From contig DRKG01000319.1 of NCBI GenBank assembly GCA_011051855.1, positions 1 to 16,834 on the forward strand: a stretch of 16,834 nucleotides of DNA, read 5' to 3'. Under the pieces are notes generated by a model. The model was not told the DNA's origin, ran no database searches, and was given only the letters and a program-made list of their open reading frames with translations. This document shows, in pieces, positions 16,201 through 16,834 of this stretch (position 1 is its first letter; every line of letters starts with the position of its first letter). The stretch is from a bacterium (GTDB lineage Bacteria; Planctomycetota; UBA1135; UBA2386). Position numbers and translations under genes: made by a program.

Positions 16201-16513
16201 CCGGATACCAGGTCAGTTGGCGGACCTCACCGCCTTCACTCGGCACGATGCAGACCTGTTCGTCGCCGCCGATCTGCCCGGTGAACGCGATCCAGCGGCC
16301 GTCCGGCGAGAACTTCGCGAACAGCTCCTCACCCGGAGTCGACGTCAGCCGGGTGGCGGTGCCGCCGGCGAGCGGCGCGAGCCACAGGTCGCCGCCGTAG
16401 GTGAACACGACGCGGTCGCCGTGCACGTCGGGGTAGCGGAGCAGTTTGGTCTGCGCGGGCAGGCACGCGGGCAGCAGCGATGCGAGCGCGATGGCGAGGC
16501 GGATACACGGCAT
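13235..16513 (-). CDS. Exported tricorn-like serine protease (family S41), propeller-PDZ-protease architecture
   Basis: 1092 residues from the ATG at 16513, chosen for its Shine-Dalgarno and signal peptide. A hydrophobic leader (MPCIRLAIALASLLPACLPA) ends at AQ about residue 21. Two WD40/TolB-like beta-propellers follow (about 25-310 and 320-680), with repeats such as FSPDGRWIAF, AFSPDGERIVY, TFSPDGATIAFVS and RWSPDGQRIAF. A helical C1 region (about 690-760), a PDZ domain (about 765-850) and the S41 C2 domain (about 870-1075) complete the tricorn order. Active-site matches to archaeal tricorn are His755 in LNVGHAY, Ser979-Asp980 in ETSASDGDIF and Glu1024 in VPEFG. The position before His755, serine in the archaeal enzyme, is glycine here. 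Tricorn trims peptides produced by other proteases; this version should act outside the cytoplasm. The last 17 residues are proline-rich. Its stop overlaps the rlmI start. Confidence 0.92.
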   Translation of the reverse strand: MPCIRLAIALASLLPACLPAQTKLLRYPDVHGDRVVFTYGGDLWLAPLAGGTATRLTSTPGEELFAKFSPDGRWIAFTGQIGGDEQVCIVPSEGGEVRQLTWYPADGPLPPRWGYDNQVYGWTPDGTAVLFRSLREAWTLTGCRLYTVALPAIARRRGALPVPLPMPQAGAGAFSPDGERIVYSPLFRDFRTWKRYQGGWAQDLYVFDPATGSAENVTAHPRTDRDPMWIGDRIWFASDRSGTLNLWSYDLQSKAIHQETTGTTWDIRWPSAGGPDDHRIVYEKGGELYWLDTDSRVETAIPIRVPAETPTGRPQRVPANALIESYALSPGGRRAVFAARGEVLTVPREHGEVRNLTRSPGVHDKHATFSPDGATIAFVSDQSGEEQIWLVDHRGREPARQLTSGLEVLLHQPRWSPDGQRIAFGDKDGVLRICEVENGAMTTVADEARGQIHDHCWSPCSGWLAFSMTVSHDVRHVFVYSLASGQLHDVSRPLANDSAPSFGRRGERLFFRGLRGFQPRLPGAYEWDFQVDRAHGIYALALRSDLPPLFGPKSDEAVAPAAAPTEDRQPQFDGPIDIDFEGLADRVETVPVELDNWSSLVAADGALLLARSGGSYYGRGSDRPTTLHAFSLAESKLEQLASGVSGYTLAPDGEHVLIRTGATFQVAIAGIKGKDDQHTLDLSDLATDKVPADEYWQIFHEVWRRYRDFFYVDNMHGHDWQALRDKYAPLVAHVRHRSDLNFVLGEMIAELNVGHAYVAGGDLGAPERPSVALPGAVFEFDAQSGHYRIQRVLRGQNDSPTYRSPATAVGVGLADGDYLLAIDGEPLAPSVNPYRLLRHKGERTVELLVNRRPTTDGARRVTITPIRDESDLHYLAWVEHNRARALALSDGKVGYVHLPDMGAAGIREFVRQYYPQRDRQALIIDDRYNGGGNVSEMILRRLNRKLLLCTFGRTTGFDPYPSGLFRGHLACLLNETSASDGDIFPAMFRREGLGPLIGKRSWGGIIGITNRGMLMDGGSVNVPEFGNTEPGPEWTIEGHGVDPDIEVDNDVRALLDGRDPQLEKAVQVLLDKIAADPRPEPTPPPAPVKTGR

Positions 16514-16520
16514 ACGATGC

Positions 16521-16529
16521 CCACCTTCC
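16521..16529 (-). promoter_or_regulatory. Ribosome binding site of the tricorn-like protease gene
   Basis: Reading on the reverse strand, GGAAGGTGG ends 7 nt before the ATG at 16513. It fixes this start rather than upstream in-frame ATGs. Confidence 0.65.
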
Positions 16530-16576
16530 GCCTGTTGCCGGCCGAGCGCAAGAGCGCGGCCGGGCGGCGGCGGACG

Positions 16577-16605
16577 TTCCCAGCGTGCCGGCGGTCGGGT
16601 AGCAT
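16577..16605 (+). promoter_or_regulatory. Possible sigma-70-type promoter of the terminal gene
   Basis: TTCCCA (16577-16582) and TAGCAT (16600-16605), each four of six to consensus, are 17 bp apart. A transcript would start near 16612, giving a leader of about 50 nt before the ATG at 16662. Confidence 0.35.
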
Positions 16606-16661
16606 TCTCGGTCCCGCGGCCTCCGCCGTGGTGCCCTGCCCGTTCTCCATCCGTGACACCC

Positions 16662-16834
16662 ATGCGAATCCAGACGTTCTCCTCCGTCATCGCCCTGGCC
16701 GCCGGCCTGTGCGCGCAATCCAACACCGTGCCGGGTCTCGACGGCCGCCTGACGGTGATCGACAACCTGACCTACTACGGCCGCCGCGGTCCCGCGTATC
16801 CGAACGGCGAGATCGGCATGGCGATGCTGAACAC
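16662..16834 (+). CDS. Secreted protein of unknown function, 3' end cut off by the window
   Basis: The frame is open from the ATG at 16662 to the last base (57 full codons). The first residues, MRIQTFSSVIALAAGLCAQS, form a signal peptide with likely cleavage after Cys-Ala (CA|Q) near residue 18. The mature start reads TVPGLDGRLTVIDNLTYYGR and continues RGPAYPNGEIGMAMLNT with no stop. I recognise no catalytic family in this fragment. The tidy export signal, codon use matching its neighbours and a plausible promoter upstream make a real gene likely. The style resembles short-leader secreted proteins seen in some Planctomycetota; that is recollection, not a comparison made here. It is divergent from the exported tricorn-like protease. 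Confidence 0.75.
   Translation, partial: MRIQTFSSVIALAAGLCAQSNTVPGLDGRLTVIDNLTYYGRRGPAYPNGEIGMAMLN

Larger units (their letters stand above)
16514..16661. other. Divergent intergenic region, tricorn-like protease and secreted protein
   Basis: 148 bp between two divergent starts. It contains the tricorn Shine-Dalgarno and a candidate promoter toward the + gene (both listed). In frame with the tricorn gene the reverse frame stays open further upstream to an ATG at 16765, but that extension is arginine- and glycine-rich low-quality sequence and precedes a good signal peptide, so I treat it as noncoding. Confidence 0.6.

Noticed and set aside
16463..16474. Lipobox-like LLPAC in the tricorn-like protease leader
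   Set aside because: Proline at -2 is poor for a lipobox, and the nearby LPA-Q site fits ordinary signal peptidase cleavage better; lipidation is possible but unsupported.
1..16834. Mobile elements, CRISPR arrays, tRNA or defence genes
   Set aside because: I looked for transposase or integrase motifs, regularly spaced repeats, terminal inverted repeats and tRNA-like cloverleaves by eye and found none.

Overview
This window is G+C-rich bacterial chromosome (well over 60% G+C by eye), densely coding on both strands, with no transposase, integrase, phage gene, tRNA, rRNA or CRISPR array that I can see. Several features fit a Planctomycetota-like organism: a secreted S46 peptidase, a secreted tricorn-type protease over 1000 residues long, a stand-alone EgtB-type sulfoxide synthase, and a terminal ORF for a short-signal-peptide secreted protein of a style I associate with that phylum. 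This placement is an inference from gene content and style. Only some starts have a clear Shine-Dalgarno sequence (rplT, pheT and the tricorn gene).

Left part (1-3998, + strand): the 3' portion of an ATP-grasp ligase gene is followed 20 nt later by a complete paralogue of it. A signal-peptide-bearing S46 dipeptidyl-peptidase of unusually small size starts 65 nt after that. The two ligases are tandem duplicates that have diverged, and probably belong to an unidentified biosynthetic pathway that continues upstream of the window.

Middle left (4045-6203, - strand): a polytopic membrane protein of unknown function overlaps an EgtB-type iron(II) sulfoxide synthase by 4 nt (ATGA), so the two are probably translated together. 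No EgtD methyltransferase is visible.

Middle (6406-10564, + strand): a translation cluster rpmI-rplT-pheS-pheT encodes ribosomal proteins bL35 and bL20 and both chains of phenylalanyl-tRNA synthetase. infC, often the first gene of this cluster, is not directly upstream. A strong hairpin lies between rplT and pheS.

Right part (10575-16834): a CoA-pyrophosphatase-type Nudix hydrolase (-) is divergent from a small 5'-3' exonuclease of the FEN/PolA-N type (+). A secreted tricorn-like protease and an RlmI-type rRNA cytosine methyltransferase (both -) share an ATGA stop/start overlap. Divergent from the tricorn gene, a gene for a secreted protein begins at 16662 and runs off the end.

Most of the window is housekeeping. 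The least explained parts are the tandem ATP-grasp pair with its neighbour peptidase, the membrane protein coupled to EgtB, and the tricorn-RlmI coupling. I found no clear-cut novel defence or mobile system.
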